Assembly (NCBI GenBank): GCA_028282295.1
Contig: JANQIE010000260.1
Coordinates: 1 to 60,750 of the forward strand
Direction: 5' to 3'
Length of the DNA stretch: 60,750 nucleotides
Source: Desulfobacterales bacterium
Lineage (GTDB): Bacteria > Desulfobacterota > Desulfobacteria > Desulfobacterales > JANQIE01
Below are positions 36,899 to 46,327 of the stretch, one piece after another (the first letter of the stretch is position 1; every line of letters begins with the position of its first letter). The notes under the pieces are model-generated. The model was not told the origin of the DNA and searched no databases. It saw only the letters and a list, made by a program, of their open reading frames with translations. The position numbers and the translations under genes are program-made.

Positions 36899-36947
36899 TG
36901 ACACCCAACATGGCAACCCCCGAAACCGTTTTAAGGAACGCTACCGC

Positions 36948-37772
36948 ATGCAGATTCTAAGCGTTGTTGCAATCAGCTTCTATCTATTTAGCACCGGCGC
37001 CTATTTGGCGTTTTTGTACCGGCCCCGGGAACAATTCAATACCGCCGGGTTCGCCTTGCTGGCGACCGGATTCAGTGTGCATACCGTGTTGATCGCCGCC
37101 GGCTTTGTGTCCCGCGGTCACCTGCCGGCCGATTCACTGGCCGCAACATTGACCCTGGCCAGCTGGAGCGTCGCCGGCGTATTTTTATTTTTGCAATACC
37201 GTCACAAACTCAAAATCTTAGGGGTGTTCGCCTCCCCGATGGCGGCGGCCATCATGTTGGTTGCGCACCGCACCCAAGGTGCGGCGGCCGCTCAATCACC
37301 CGAACTGTTCAAAAGCTTTTGGCTTGTCTTTCATGTGGTGGCCATCCTCATCGGCGAAGCGGCCCTGGCCCTGGCATGTGGTGTGGGGGTGCTTTATCTG
37401 CTGCAGGAATATGCCATTAAAACGAAACGTCACGGGTTTGTGTTCAAGCGCCTGCCGTCGTTGGACCTGCTCGACTCCACCGGCAACGCCTGCATCGTTT
37501 TCGGTTTCACACTTTTAACGGTCGGGTTGATCACCGGTTTCATTTATGCCAAAGCAGTATGGCACCGCTTCTGGGGCTGGGACCCCAAAGAAGTGATGTC
37601 CGGTATCTCCTGGTTGCTGTATGCCGCGCTGTTGCACGGCCGTCTGACCATCGGCTGGCGCGGGCGCAAGGCGGCCATCATGGCCATAATCGGCTTTGCA
37701 TTGATTTTATTTACCTTTTTAGGCGTAAACTTTTTATTCCAAGGACACCACGGCGAATTTACCCGCGGCTAG
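36948..37772 (+). CDS. CcsA/CcsB-like cytochrome c biogenesis membrane protein (HemX-like)
   Basis: A 274-residue protein with about eight hydrophobic segments. It has the tryptophan-rich haem-handling stretch HRFWGWDPKEVMSGISWLLY, and histidines in following segments (LHGRLT) that may ligate haem. Genes of this kind just before hemA are called HemX or CcsA; both belong to the CcmC/CcsA superfamily that exports or handles haem. Its place between sirC-like and hemA supports a haem-related role. Confidence 0.87.
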   Translation: MQILSVVAISFYLFSTGAYLAFLYRPREQFNTAGFALLATGFSVHTVLIAAGFVSRGHLPADSLAATLTLASWSVAGVFLFLQYRHKLKILGVFASPMAAAIMLVAHRTQGAAAAQSPELFKSFWLVFHVVAILIGEAALALACGVGVLYLLQEYAIKTKRHGFVFKRLPSLDLLDSTGNACIVFGFTLLTVGLITGFIYAKAVWHRFWGWDPKEVMSGISWLLYAALLHGRLTIGWRGRKAAIMAIIGFALILFTFLGVNFLFQGHHGEFTRG

Positions 37773-37784
37773 ACGAATTGTTTC

Positions 37785-39053
37785 ATGATCGAAATCGTAC
37801 TGATAGGCCTTAACCACAAAACCGCATCGGTGGATTTGCGTGAGTGCATCGCCTTTAATGCCGAGGAGACCCGCGCGGCACTGCGCACGTTGGGCCAGGA
37901 AACCGGCATCAAGGAGGTTGTCATTTTTTCCACCTGCAACCGGGTGGAAATCCTGCTGACCTGCGAAGACAGTCGCCGGGCCATCGAGACGGCCACGGTA
38001 TTTTTGACCCTGAACAAAAACGTCCAGCGTGCGGATGTTGAGAAAGTTTTGTATGTCCACCAGGGCGAAGACGCCATCCGGCACATGTTTCGCGTGGCGG
38101 CCAGCCTGGACTCCATGGTGGTTGGTGAACCCCAGATTCTGGGACAGATCAAACAAGCCTATCACACCGCCACCCAGACCAAAACATCCGGGGTTATTCT
38201 AAACCGGCTCATGCACCGAACCTTTTTCGTAGCCAAACGGGTGCGAAGCGAAACCGGTATCGGCGATAATGCCGTCTCCATCAGCTACGCCGCAGTTCAA
38301 TTGAGCCGCAAAATTTTCGGTGACCTGGACGGTAAACAAGTGCTCATGCTCGGCGCCGGCGAAATGGCCGAGCTGGCGGTTGAGCACCTGATTCGCCACA
38401 AAGTGGGTGATATCCGGGTGGCCAATCGCACCTTTGAACGCGGCCTGCAATTGGCCAAACGCTTTAACGGCCGGGCCATCAAATTCGAAGAAATTGTCAA
38501 CGCCCTGGAGGTGGTGGATATTATCATCAGCTCAACCGGCGCCACGCAGCACGTTATTCGCGCAAAAGACGTCAAGAGCGTCATGCGCAAGCGCCGCAAC
38601 CGCCCGCTTTTTTTTATTGACATCGCTGTGCCGCGCGATATCGATCCGAAAATTCACCGGCTGGACAATGCCTATGTTTACGACATCGACGATTTGAAAG
38701 GGGTTATTGAGGAAAACATCCAGGATCGCAAACGCGAAGCAATAAAAGGCGAACGGATCATCGATGAGGCCGTGATCGGATTTCGGCAATGGTATGCGAA
38801 CCTCGACGTAGTGCCCACCATCAAGGCCCTGCGGCAAAAAATAAGCACCATTGCCCAGACTGAAATCGAAAAAACCTTGCAATCACTGCCCCATTTATCT
38901 GATAAGGATCGGCAAGCGGTTGGCCGCATGAAAGACGCGCTGATAAACAAAATGCTGCACGACCCAACCCTTTTTTTGAAAGGCGACGGTTGCCACGGCG
39001 ACAAAGCCAATTATCTGGATATCACGCGCAAACTGTTTAAATTGGATGAATAA
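37785..39053 (+). CDS. hemA: Glutamyl-tRNA reductase
   Basis: A 422-residue enzyme of tetrapyrrole synthesis that reduces glutamyl-tRNA to glutamate-1-semialdehyde. The N-terminal catalytic domain has GLNHKTASVDLRE and the catalytic Cys51 in STCNRVEI, with GEPQILGQIK. The NADPH domain shows VLMLGAGEMAELAVEHL, and a C-terminal dimerisation helix follows. Length is typical. The start lies 12 bp after the ccsB-like gene. Confidence 0.97.
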   Translation: MIEIVLIGLNHKTASVDLRECIAFNAEETRAALRTLGQETGIKEVVIFSTCNRVEILLTCEDSRRAIETATVFLTLNKNVQRADVEKVLYVHQGEDAIRHMFRVAASLDSMVVGEPQILGQIKQAYHTATQTKTSGVILNRLMHRTFFVAKRVRSETGIGDNAVSISYAAVQLSRKIFGDLDGKQVLMLGAGEMAELAVEHLIRHKVGDIRVANRTFERGLQLAKRFNGRAIKFEEIVNALEVVDIIISSTGATQHVIRAKDVKSVMRKRRNRPLFFIDIAVPRDIDPKIHRLDNAYVYDIDDLKGVIEENIQDRKREAIKGERIIDEAVIGFRQWYANLDVVPTIKALRQKISTIAQTEIEKTLQSLPHLSDKDRQAVGRMKDALINKMLHDPTLFLKGDGCHGDKANYLDITRKLFKLDE

Positions 39054-39071
39054 ATTTGGGAGGGTTTACCG

Positions 39072-40010
39072 TTGACTAAAATAGCATTCTTGTTCCCCGG
39101 CCAAGGCTCACAGGCGATCGGGATGGGCCGTGATTTTTTTGAAGAATTCGCCTATGCACGTGAACTTTTCGAAATGGCCGAAGAGACCGCCAAGACAAAA
39201 CTGTCCCGGCTTTGTTTCGAGGGCCCCATGTCGGATCTGACCGCGACGATCAATCTGCAGCCGGCGGTCACGGTGGTCAACCTGGTGATTTTGGCCGCTC
39301 TGACCCGTGAAAACCTGACGCCGGAATTCTCGGCAGGGCACAGCCTGGGCGAATACAGCGCGCTCACTGCTGCCGGCGTGGTATCCCAATTGGACGCGGT
39401 GCGGCTGGTTATCAAGCGCGGCGAACTGATGCACCGCGAAGCCACCCAACACGAAGGGGCCATGCAGGCCATTGTCGGATTACCGATCGACACCGTCGCC
39501 GCCATCGTGGCGCAGGCGCAATCCGCGGGTCCGGTTTCGGTGGCCAATCACAACGCCGAAACCCAAATCGTCATCACCGGCGCCCCGGAAGCGGTGAACT
39601 ACGCCGGACAGCTTGCCAGCGATCAGGGCGGCAAGGCGATCCCGCTAAAGGTCAGCGGCGCCTGGCACAGTGAATTGATTCGCGGTGCCGAGACCGATTT
39701 CAAAGCGTTTGTCGCGCAAACCGAATTCAAGGCGCCGACACATTCGGTTCTTCACAATGTCACCGCCGACACATTGGAAGATCCCGCCGCCATTCAAGCC
39801 ATTATGGTCGATCAGCTTTGCAGTCCGGTGAAATGGTACGACACCATGTGTAAGTTAATCGGCGCACAAATCGACACATATGTTGAAGTTGGTCCCGGCA
39901 GGGTGCTCACCAACCTGGTACGCAAAACCCTGGGTAAGGAAACCGGGGCCAGGGTTTACTCGGTAAACTCATTGAAAAGTTTTGAGGCATTTATCAACAC
40001 GTTGGCCTGA
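39072..40010 (+). CDS. fabD: Malonyl-CoA:ACP transacylase
   Basis: A 312-residue enzyme that loads malonyl groups on ACP for fatty-acid synthesis. The oxyanion-hole stretch AFLFPGQGSQAIGMG opens the protein, and the catalytic Ser91 lies in GHSLGEYSAL. The active-site His is in SGAWHSELI. The start codon is TTG at 39072, supported by GGGAGGG at ideal spacing and by homology starting at TKIAFLFPG. No other fab gene is nearby, so it is separated from the usual cluster. Confidence 0.95.
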   Translation: MTKIAFLFPGQGSQAIGMGRDFFEEFAYARELFEMAEETAKTKLSRLCFEGPMSDLTATINLQPAVTVVNLVILAALTRENLTPEFSAGHSLGEYSALTAAGVVSQLDAVRLVIKRGELMHREATQHEGAMQAIVGLPIDTVAAIVAQAQSAGPVSVANHNAETQIVITGAPEAVNYAGQLASDQGGKAIPLKVSGAWHSELIRGAETDFKAFVAQTEFKAPTHSVLHNVTADTLEDPAAIQAIMVDQLCSPVKWYDTMCKLIGAQIDTYVEVGPGRVLTNLVRKTLGKETGARVYSVNSLKSFEAFINTLA

Positions 40011-40229
40011 AAGCGGGAAAACAGATTGAAACGTCGACGGGCGCAGAGATAAATTTGCCTAATCCATACAAATGTTTTATAATTGTTAATTATTGTTAAT
40101 CGGCAATCGGTTGTCCAAAACCCAAAACAAAAACGCACTTTACATTTATCAACCGGCGGATTATATGAATTAAATTTCTCATTTGGTCATTTTTCATATT
40201 CGCCCAAATTCATATTCGAAGGATAGTTT

Positions 40230-40592
40230 ATGAAACCTAAGGATCTTGAATTTTTCAAAGAGCTATTGAAGGGCCGTTTGGAAGACCTTTTAAGCCAGGC
40301 AGACAACACGGTTTCGGGAATGACCGCCCCCAAGGAAAATTTTCCGGACCCGACGGATCGGGCAAGTCTGGAAGCGGATCGCAATTTCATGCTTCGCATT
40401 CGTGACCGGGAAAGCAAATTGATCAAAAAAATCAAAAAAGCCCTGGAACGAATCGACAATGGGACATTCGGTATTTGTGACAAATGCGGCGAGGACATTT
40501 CCCATAAGCGTCTTAAAGCGCGCCCCGTCACAACACAATGTATCGAGTGCAAAACCAAAGAGGAAGCATTGGAAAAGGCGCTTGGTATCTGA
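40230..40592 (+). CDS. DksA/TraR-family zinc-finger regulator
   Basis: A 120-residue regulator that probably binds RNA polymerase through its secondary channel with ppGpp. An N-terminal coiled coil holds the acidic tip (FPDPTDRASLEADRN). The C4 zinc finger is FGICDKCGEDI and TQCIECK. Its length fits short DksA forms. GAAGGATAG precedes the ATG. A PHP-domain gene follows six bases after the stop in the same reading frame. Confidence 0.92.
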   Translation: MKPKDLEFFKELLKGRLEDLLSQADNTVSGMTAPKENFPDPTDRASLEADRNFMLRIRDRESKLIKKIKKALERIDNGTFGICDKCGEDISHKRLKARPVTTQCIECKTKEEALEKALGI

Positions 40593-40598
40593 TTATAC

Positions 40599-41465
40599 TT
40601 GAACATCGACCTTCACATCCACTCAACCGCTTCCGACGGCAGCCATACCCCATCAGAAATTTTGAGGTTGGCTGAAAAACTTGATCTTGGGGCGATTGCG
40701 CTTACCGATCACGACACAATCGCCGGGCTCTTGCAAACCCGGCCGATTGTACGTCACGGTGCCCTTCAGATTCTCAGCGGCGTCGAGCTGAGTGCCGCGC
40801 CTCCCCCGGGTTTTGGAATACGTGGCAGTATCCATATCCTCGGTTACTGCTTTGATCCGACCGACTCTCTTTTACGTAAAACGCTTCACCGGTATCAACT
40901 TGCACGGCAAAACCGCAACCCCGCTATTATTGAACGTTTAAACCAACTCGGCATACCACTCACGCTTGACGATGTTCGTGCGGTATGCCGGACCGACCAA
41001 CTGAGCCGCCCCCACATTGCGCAGGCGCTTGTACACGGGGGGGTTGTAGATTCATTTGACGATGCTTTCACACAACTGCTTGGCTCGGGCAAATCGGCAT
41101 ATGTCGACAAGGAGCGCATCGCAAGCAGCGAGGCCATCGCAATGCTGATAAAAGCGGGCGGTATACCGGTGCTGGCCCATCCGTGTCTGATCGAGACATC
41201 TGATGATCAATCGATTGAAGCGTTGATCGTCATACTCAGAAAAATGGGCCTGGCGGGCCTTGAAGTTTACTACCCGGAACATTCGCCCGAGCAAACCGCC
41301 GCATACCAAAACATGGCTCACCGGCACAACCTGCTGATGACCGGCGGAACCGATTTTCATGGTGATATCAATCCGCATATTCAAATGGGTTCTGGAACCG
41401 GTGATTTTAAGGTACCCCCGACGGTTTTGGAGCACCTGTTGCGACAACTCGACACCAACGCATAA
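40599..41465 (+). CDS. PHP-domain phosphoesterase (RNase AM/TrpH-like)
   Basis: A 288-residue metal-dependent phosphoesterase. PHP motifs are in order: IDLHIHSTASDGS, IALTDHDT, GVELSA, LAHPCLI and GGTDFHGD. Related proteins act on 3',5'-nucleoside bisphosphates or trim RNA 5' ends. The start is TTG: the dksA stop is the nearest in-frame stop, only two codons before, and TTG is the only initiator between it and the conserved strand. It is likely coupled to dksA. Confidence 0.9.
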   Translation: MNIDLHIHSTASDGSHTPSEILRLAEKLDLGAIALTDHDTIAGLLQTRPIVRHGALQILSGVELSAAPPPGFGIRGSIHILGYCFDPTDSLLRKTLHRYQLARQNRNPAIIERLNQLGIPLTLDDVRAVCRTDQLSRPHIAQALVHGGVVDSFDDAFTQLLGSGKSAYVDKERIASSEAIAMLIKAGGIPVLAHPCLIETSDDQSIEALIVILRKMGLAGLEVYYPEHSPEQTAAYQNMAHRHNLLMTGGTDFHGDINPHIQMGSGTGDFKVPPTVLEHLLRQLDTNA

Positions 41466-41521
41466 CAGCCCGCCGGCCGATCGACCCGGCGCCCCAATGA
41501 TCGCCACAAGGACAACGTTAA

Positions 41522-42241
41522 ATGAAACTAACTGAATTCATGGATACCCTGCATTACCGTTTTAAAGACAACACATTGCTATTCGAAGCTCTTTGCCATA
41601 GCTCTTTTGCCAATGAACAAAACGATACCGATGTCCGCGACAATGAGCGGTTGGAGTTTTTGGGCGATGCTGTCTTGAACCTTGTTGTGGGTCATATCCT
41701 CATGCGAAGATTTCCAAAAACCAACGAAGGCGACTTGTCGCGCATGCGGGCCGGCCTGGTTAATGAAGCCCAATTGGCCGCGATTGCCAAAACACTCGAT
41801 TTGGGAAGCTACCTCCAGTTGGGCAAAGGTGAATTGCAAACCAACGGCCGCGAGAAAAAATCGATCCTGGCCGACGCCTTCGAGGCAGTTCTCGCCGCTA
41901 TTTATCTGGATGGCGGCTTTGACGCCGCGTTCAACGTGATTGATACGCTGTTCAGCCCATGCATCCAAGCGGCCAAACAAGAATCGACACACCAGGATTT
42001 CAAGAGCCGGTTGCAAGAATTCGTGCAAATCGAGCAACGTAAGATGCCCAGCTACAAGGTTACCCGGGAATCCGGCCCCGACCATGATAAGACCTTTGAA
42101 ATTCAGATCGACGTGTGCGGCGTCAGCGCGGTGGGAATCGGCAAGAGCAAAAAAACGGCCGAACAGGACGCGGCCCGCCGGGCATTATCGCTTTTAAAAC
42201 AACCGTGTTGCGAAGAAGCCGCAACCAACGATGCCGTCTGA
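41522..42241 (+). CDS. rnc: Ribonuclease III
   Basis: A 239-residue dsRNA endonuclease. The catalytic signature is NERLEFLGDAVLNLVV, with the second metal-site Glu in ADAFEAVLAAIYLDGG. The C-terminal dsRNA-binding domain starts DFKSRLQEFVQ and ends KKTAEQDAARRALSLL. Length and domain order are typical. Its end overlaps the radical SAM gene by 11 bp. Confidence 0.97.
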   Translation: MKLTEFMDTLHYRFKDNTLLFEALCHSSFANEQNDTDVRDNERLEFLGDAVLNLVVGHILMRRFPKTNEGDLSRMRAGLVNEAQLAAIAKTLDLGSYLQLGKGELQTNGREKKSILADAFEAVLAAIYLDGGFDAAFNVIDTLFSPCIQAAKQESTHQDFKSRLQEFVQIEQRKMPSYKVTRESGPDHDKTFEIQIDVCGVSAVGIGKSKKTAEQDAARRALSLLKQPCCEEAATNDAV

Positions 42242-43280
42242 TCCCAACCGGCCGTTGATCATCCCTGTTTTCATCCCGCACCAGGGATGCCCCCACCGGT
42301 GCCTGTTTTGCGATCAAGCCCAAATCACCGCTGATCCTCACAGGCAAAGATTCAACCCGAATCTTCTGCAACAGTATATCCAGCCGTATCTATTGTCGCG
42401 CAACGCGCAACGCAAGCCGATTATCGTCGCCTTTTACGGCGGCAATTTTCTGGGACTGCCCGAAAACTACCGCGGCCAATTGCTAACGGCGGCCCAAAAC
42501 CTGATCGAAAAGGGGCTGGTCGACACCATCCGGTTTTCCACGCGACCCGATACAATCGACGCCAAACGCCTGGCTACGCTGCAGCCGTTTACCGTTTCGA
42601 CTGTGGAGCTGGGCGTTCAGTCGATGCACGATGAGGTGCTGACCCTTGCCCACCGCGGACATGGCGCTCAAGATACGGTCGACGCCGTCGGGCTGTTAAA
42701 AAAAGAAAACCACACCATCGGCTTGCAGATGATGGTCGGTCTTCCCGGCGACAACGAAGCGCGATCCGAGGCAACGGCGCGGCAGCTTATCGAACTGGAA
42801 CCGGACTTTGTGCGCATTTACCCCACTGTGGTGTTAAAAGGCAGCCCTTTGGCCCGGCTTTACCGCCAGAAGCGGTACCAACCATGGTCCCTGGAACGTG
42901 CGGTGCAGCAGACCAAACGACTTTTGGTCCTTTTTTCCCGGCATCATATTCCGATCATCCGCATGGGCCTGCAGGCCGTGTCCGGCCTGGAATCCTCGAT
43001 CCTGGCCGGCCCCTACCACCCTGCCTTTGGCCACCTGGTCCATTCGGCGCTGTTTCTCGACCGGGCTTGCACACTGATTGACAACCATGCATCGCAGCAC
43101 GGTCAAATTACCCTGAAGGTGCACTCTGCAGACCTTTCAAAAGCGCGAGGATTAAAAAACGCGAACATTGAAATCCTTAAGACACGTTTTCAGATAGACA
43201 AACTTGATATACAAACCGACCCGACCCTGCCTCCCGGCCAACTGGTTTTAGACACGCATATGGTGCCTATCCGCAAATAG
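42231..43280 (+). CDS. Radical SAM protein (Elp3-like fold, COG1243-like)
   Basis: A 349-residue radical SAM protein. The 4Fe-4S motif is CPHRCLFC, followed by FYGGNFLGLP, TVELGVQSMHDEVL, LAHRGH and the substrate-binding GLQMMVGLPGD. The order resembles the Elp3/COG1243 group, but the acetyltransferase domain is absent. Its target is not known. It starts within the end of rnc, a linkage seen in many bacteria, so an RNA-related role is plausible (inference). Confidence 0.85.
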   Translation: MPSDPNRPLIIPVFIPHQGCPHRCLFCDQAQITADPHRQRFNPNLLQQYIQPYLLSRNAQRKPIIVAFYGGNFLGLPENYRGQLLTAAQNLIEKGLVDTIRFSTRPDTIDAKRLATLQPFTVSTVELGVQSMHDEVLTLAHRGHGAQDTVDAVGLLKKENHTIGLQMMVGLPGDNEARSEATARQLIELEPDFVRIYPTVVLKGSPLARLYRQKRYQPWSLERAVQQTKRLLVLFSRHHIPIIRMGLQAVSGLESSILAGPYHPAFGHLVHSALFLDRACTLIDNHASQHGQITLKVHSADLSKARGLKNANIEILKTRFQIDKLDIQTDPTLPPGQLVLDTHMVPIRK

Positions 43281-43364
43281 CTGATCCTTCATCTTACCTG
43301 CTTCGGCTAAAGTTAATTACTGACAAACCGATATATATCAAAGGCTAACCTTGATCAAAACCCA

Positions 43365-43424
43365 ACCCCGAAAGCCGGTCTTTCGGCTTGGCTGATCACA
43401 GATTCTACGGCTTCTGACCGGGGT
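43365..43424 (+). promoter_or_regulatory. Hairpin-rich leader before the large MCP gene
   Basis: ACCCCG (43365-43370) pairs with CGGGGT (43419-43424). This encloses AAGCCG/CGGCTT (43372-43377/43384-43389), or alternatively GAAAG/CTTTC (43370-43374/43380-43384). The two inner pairings exclude each other. It lies about 55 bp before the MCP start codon. A c-di-GMP (GEMM) leader would be the expected kind here, but the GGGACGCAAAGC core is absent, so no class is assigned. Confidence 0.3.
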
Positions 43425-43479
43425 ACCGGGGATGCCTGAATTTCCAAGAACACCGAGAGCAACACAGAACGAGTTATAC

Positions 43480-46209
43480 ATGACATCCCTACTTACCTTG
43501 CGGACTAAACTCCTGATCGCTTTTCTTATTGTAAGTCTCACCCCATTTATTGCGATAAGCATGATTTCACTACTTAAATCCAGCAACGCGCTTAAAGCGC
43601 AGACATTCAGGCAGCTGGAAAGTATTCGCGAAGCCAAGAAAACGCAGATCAAGAACTTCTTTCACAAACGAAAACAGGAAATGGGCGTTTTAATTCAAAC
43701 CGTCGGCACCATGCGACGCCAAGCGTTAAGCGCCATTGCCGGCAGTCAGGCCACCAAGGAAGACCAGCTAAAAGCGTACCTTGAAGAACGGCTCAACAAC
43801 GTCCGGAATCTGACCACCTCGCAAACGTCAACTCAGGCCCTTAACGATTTTAGCGCTCTGTTTTCGCTTAATGGCGGACAAATCAATCGTGAAAACGAAA
43901 TCTATCAATCGCATGAAGCCAAATATGGACCAACATTGAACCGGTTCGCCAACGATTATGGCTTTGACGATCTGTATCTGATCGACCCCAAAGGCAACAT
44001 TGTCTATTCCGTGAAACACCTGGCTGATGAAGGGCAAAATCTGATCGAAGGTGACCTGAATGAATCTCCGTTGGCAAAATGTTTTAAAAAGGGACTTGAG
44101 GCACCGGTGGTTCAGGACCTGCTGGATTACGAAATCGATATGGGATTTTACATGGGGTTCATGGCAGCGCCCCTTAAAAATCGCAATGACACGGCGGACA
44201 ACGCTGAAACTATCGGCGTTGTTGCCGTTAAATTCAAACCCTGGCGAATTAACCTGATCATGCAGCAACGTGTCGGATTGGGTAAATCCGGTGAAAGCTT
44301 TTTAGTGGGACAGGACGATGGCTTTGCCAGTCTGCGCAGCAACCGGGTGGTCGAATCCGGTAGAATCGGCGAAGAAAAATCCGGACCGGATGTCGACCGC
44401 GTGTTAGCGGGGCAATCCGGTCAATTGATCGTTCACAATGAAGACGGCATTTTACAGATCAGCAGTTTCAGCCCCATGTCGCTTCCCGGCGTCAATTGGG
44501 GCATGCTCACCACAATCAATCTGGAAGAGCAGATCAACCCGGTCAACGAAACCGGCGAGGACCTTTTCGGTCAATACGCCAAGCAATACGGCTATGACGA
44601 CCTGTTTCTGATACACCCGTCAGGCGAAGTCTTTTTTACTGTCAACAAGGGCCCGGAATACAACACCAACATTCTGACCGGTGAATTCACCGACTCCAAT
44701 CTCAACCAACTAGTACAGCAGATTATCAACACCCAACAATTCGCGATTGCCGACTTTGCGCCCTATGCCCCGGATCAAAATGAACCGGCGGCATTTATCG
44801 GTCAACCGCTGATCAACAAGGATCAAATCGATGTGGTTGTGGTGCTCAAATTGTCCCTGCCCGCCATTAACGCCATTATGCTCGATCGTGCGGGCATGGG
44901 CTCGACAGGGGAGGCCTATTTATTGGGTGCCGATAAACTAATGCGCTCGGATGCCTATCGGGATCCGGAAAAACACTCGGTCAAGGCATCCTTTGCCGAC
45001 CCGGCCGCAGGTTCCGTCGACACACCGGCTGCGCAAGCCGCCCTGGCCCAAAACCGCGGTGGCGCATTGTTCACCGGCTATCACGGCAAAAAAGTATTAT
45101 CATCATATGCACCGCTGACCATTGAAAACTTAACCTGGGCGCTGATCGCCGAAGTGGAGGCCGATGAAGCGTTTGAAACCGTCAACACTTTGAGCCGTCT
45201 GTTCATCATCCTGGGTGTCATCGGATTGTTCAGCATTTTGCTGGTCGCCCTTTATATTGCCGGCTATGTCAGCCGGCCCATCAACCGGGTTGCCATGGGT
45301 TTGAACGAAGGCGCCGACCAGGTTGCCGCCACAGCCCAGGAAGTTTCCGCCACCAGCCAGACGCTGGCGGAAGGGGCCTCGGAACAAGCCGCAGCATTGG
45401 AAGAGACCGCCTCGGCGCTTGAAGAGATGTCGGTCATGATTCGTCAGACCGCGGACAACTCAACCCAGGCTGACAAATTGATGAGAAAGGTGTCCCGGAT
45501 CGTCACCGACACCAGCAGTACGATGCAGAGTCTCACCGCATCCATGAATGCCATCTCCAATGCCAGCGAGGAAACCGGCAAAATCATCAAAAGCATCGAC
45601 GAAATCGCCTTTCAAACAAATCTGCTGGCATTGAACGCCGCGGTTGAAGCCGCACGCGCCGGTGAAGCCGGTGCCGGATTTGCAATTGTTGCCGACGAAG
45701 TTCGCAACCTGGCCATTCGGGCTGCGGATGCCGCGAAAAGCACAACCGAACTGATCGTCACCACAGCCGGTAAAGTCCGGGACGGCTCTGATATGGTCAA
45801 CCAAACCAACCAGGCCTTCGATGCTGTTACAGACAATGCTGCCAAGGCAACCCGTCTGGTCAGCGAGATTGCCACCGCCTCTGCCGCTCAAGCCAAAGGC
45901 ATCGACCAGGTAAATGTCTCGGTTCATGAGGTTGACGGCGTCACCCAGCAAAATGCTGCCCATTCCGAGGAATCCGCGGCTGCGGCCGAGCAATTGTATG
46001 CCCAGTCGGAACAAATGAAAAGCTATGTCGGAGATCTGATGGGGCTGATTAGCGGGGGCAAAAACGCGAAACTCCGCCACGCGGCTTCACTGCTGTTAGA
46101 GTCCGATGAGTTGCAATCGGAAACGCCTGTATTGGAAGTAAATCGATCCGCCGAAACGCCGGACAAATCAGAGGATAATGCCGAGCAGAGCGATTTCAGA
46201 GATTTCTAA
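43480..46209 (+). CDS. Large methyl-accepting chemotaxis protein with duplicated Cache-like segments
   Basis: A 909-residue receptor. After the first membrane segment (about 10-32) comes a very long periplasmic region of about 560 residues. It contains two similar stretches, [19 protein letters not shown] (near 158) and [19 protein letters not shown] (near 370), showing an internal duplication of a Cache-type domain. The second membrane segment is near residues 575-597, then HAMP and a signalling domain with [20 protein letters not shown]. The C-terminus ends SDFRDF, an aromatic pentapeptide suited to CheR binding. The start is ATG at 43480; the frame stays open to 43432, inside the leader hairpins. 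Confidence 0.92.
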   Translation: MTSLLTLRTKLLIAFLIVSLTPFIAISMISLLKSSNALKAQTFRQLESIREAKKTQIKNFFHKRKQEMGVLIQTVGTMRRQALSAIAGSQATKEDQLKAYLEERLNNVRNLTTSQTSTQALNDFSALFSLNGGQINRENEIYQSHEAKYGPTLNRFANDYGFDDLYLIDPKGNIVYSVKHLADEGQNLIEGDLNESPLAKCFKKGLEAPVVQDLLDYEIDMGFYMGFMAAPLKNRNDTADNAETIGVVAVKFKPWRINLIMQQRVGLGKSGESFLVGQDDGFASLRSNRVVESGRIGEEKSGPDVDRVLAGQSGQLIVHNEDGILQISSFSPMSLPGVNWGMLTTINLEEQINPVNETGEDLFGQYAKQYGYDDLFLIHPSGEVFFTVNKGPEYNTNILTGEFTDSNLNQLVQQIINTQQFAIADFAPYAPDQNEPAAFIGQPLINKDQIDVVVVLKLSLPAINAIMLDRAGMGSTGEAYLLGADKLMRSDAYRDPEKHSVKASFADPAAGSVDTPAAQAALAQNRGGALFTGYHGKKVLSSYAPLTIENLTWALIAEVEADEAFETVNTLSRLFIILGVIGLFSILLVALYIAGYVSRPINRVAMGLNEGADQVAATAQEVSATSQTLAEGASEQAAALEETASALEEMSVMIRQTADNSTQADKLMRKVSRIVTDTSSTMQSLTASMNAISNASEETGKIIKSIDEIAFQTNLLALNAAVEAARAGEAGAGFAIVADEVRNLAIRAADAAKSTTELIVTTAGKVRDGSDMVNQTNQAFDAVTDNAAKATRLVSEIATASAAQAKGIDQVNVSVHEVDGVTQQNAAHSEESAAAAEQLYAQSEQMKSYVGDLMGLISGGKNAKLRHAASLLLESDELQSETPVLEVNRSAETPDKSEDNAEQSDFRDF

Positions 46210-46280
46210 TGCGGCAATCTTTTTGAGGGGACCATCGTTTGCGACTGCACATCGCATCGTCTAAAATTTAAAAAAAACAA

Positions 46281-46324
46281 AACGAGCCATGCACTCAAAG
46301 TTTCAAATGGATGGCTCGTTTTTT
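46281..46324. terminator. Bidirectional intrinsic terminator between MCP and TRAP genes
   Basis: AACGAGCCAT (46281-46290) pairs with ATGGCTCGTT (46311-46320) around a 20-base loop. TTTT follows on the plus strand. An A-run (AAAAAAACAAAA) precedes it, giving a T-run on the minus strand. It separates two convergent genes. Confidence 0.85.
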
Positions 46325-46327
46325 AAT

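Noticed and set aside
43365-43432. c-di-GMP (GEMM) riboswitch before the large MCP
   Set aside because: Position and hairpins are suggestive, but the conserved GGGACGCAAAGC core and the tetraloop-receptor pairing are not present, so I list only a structured leader.
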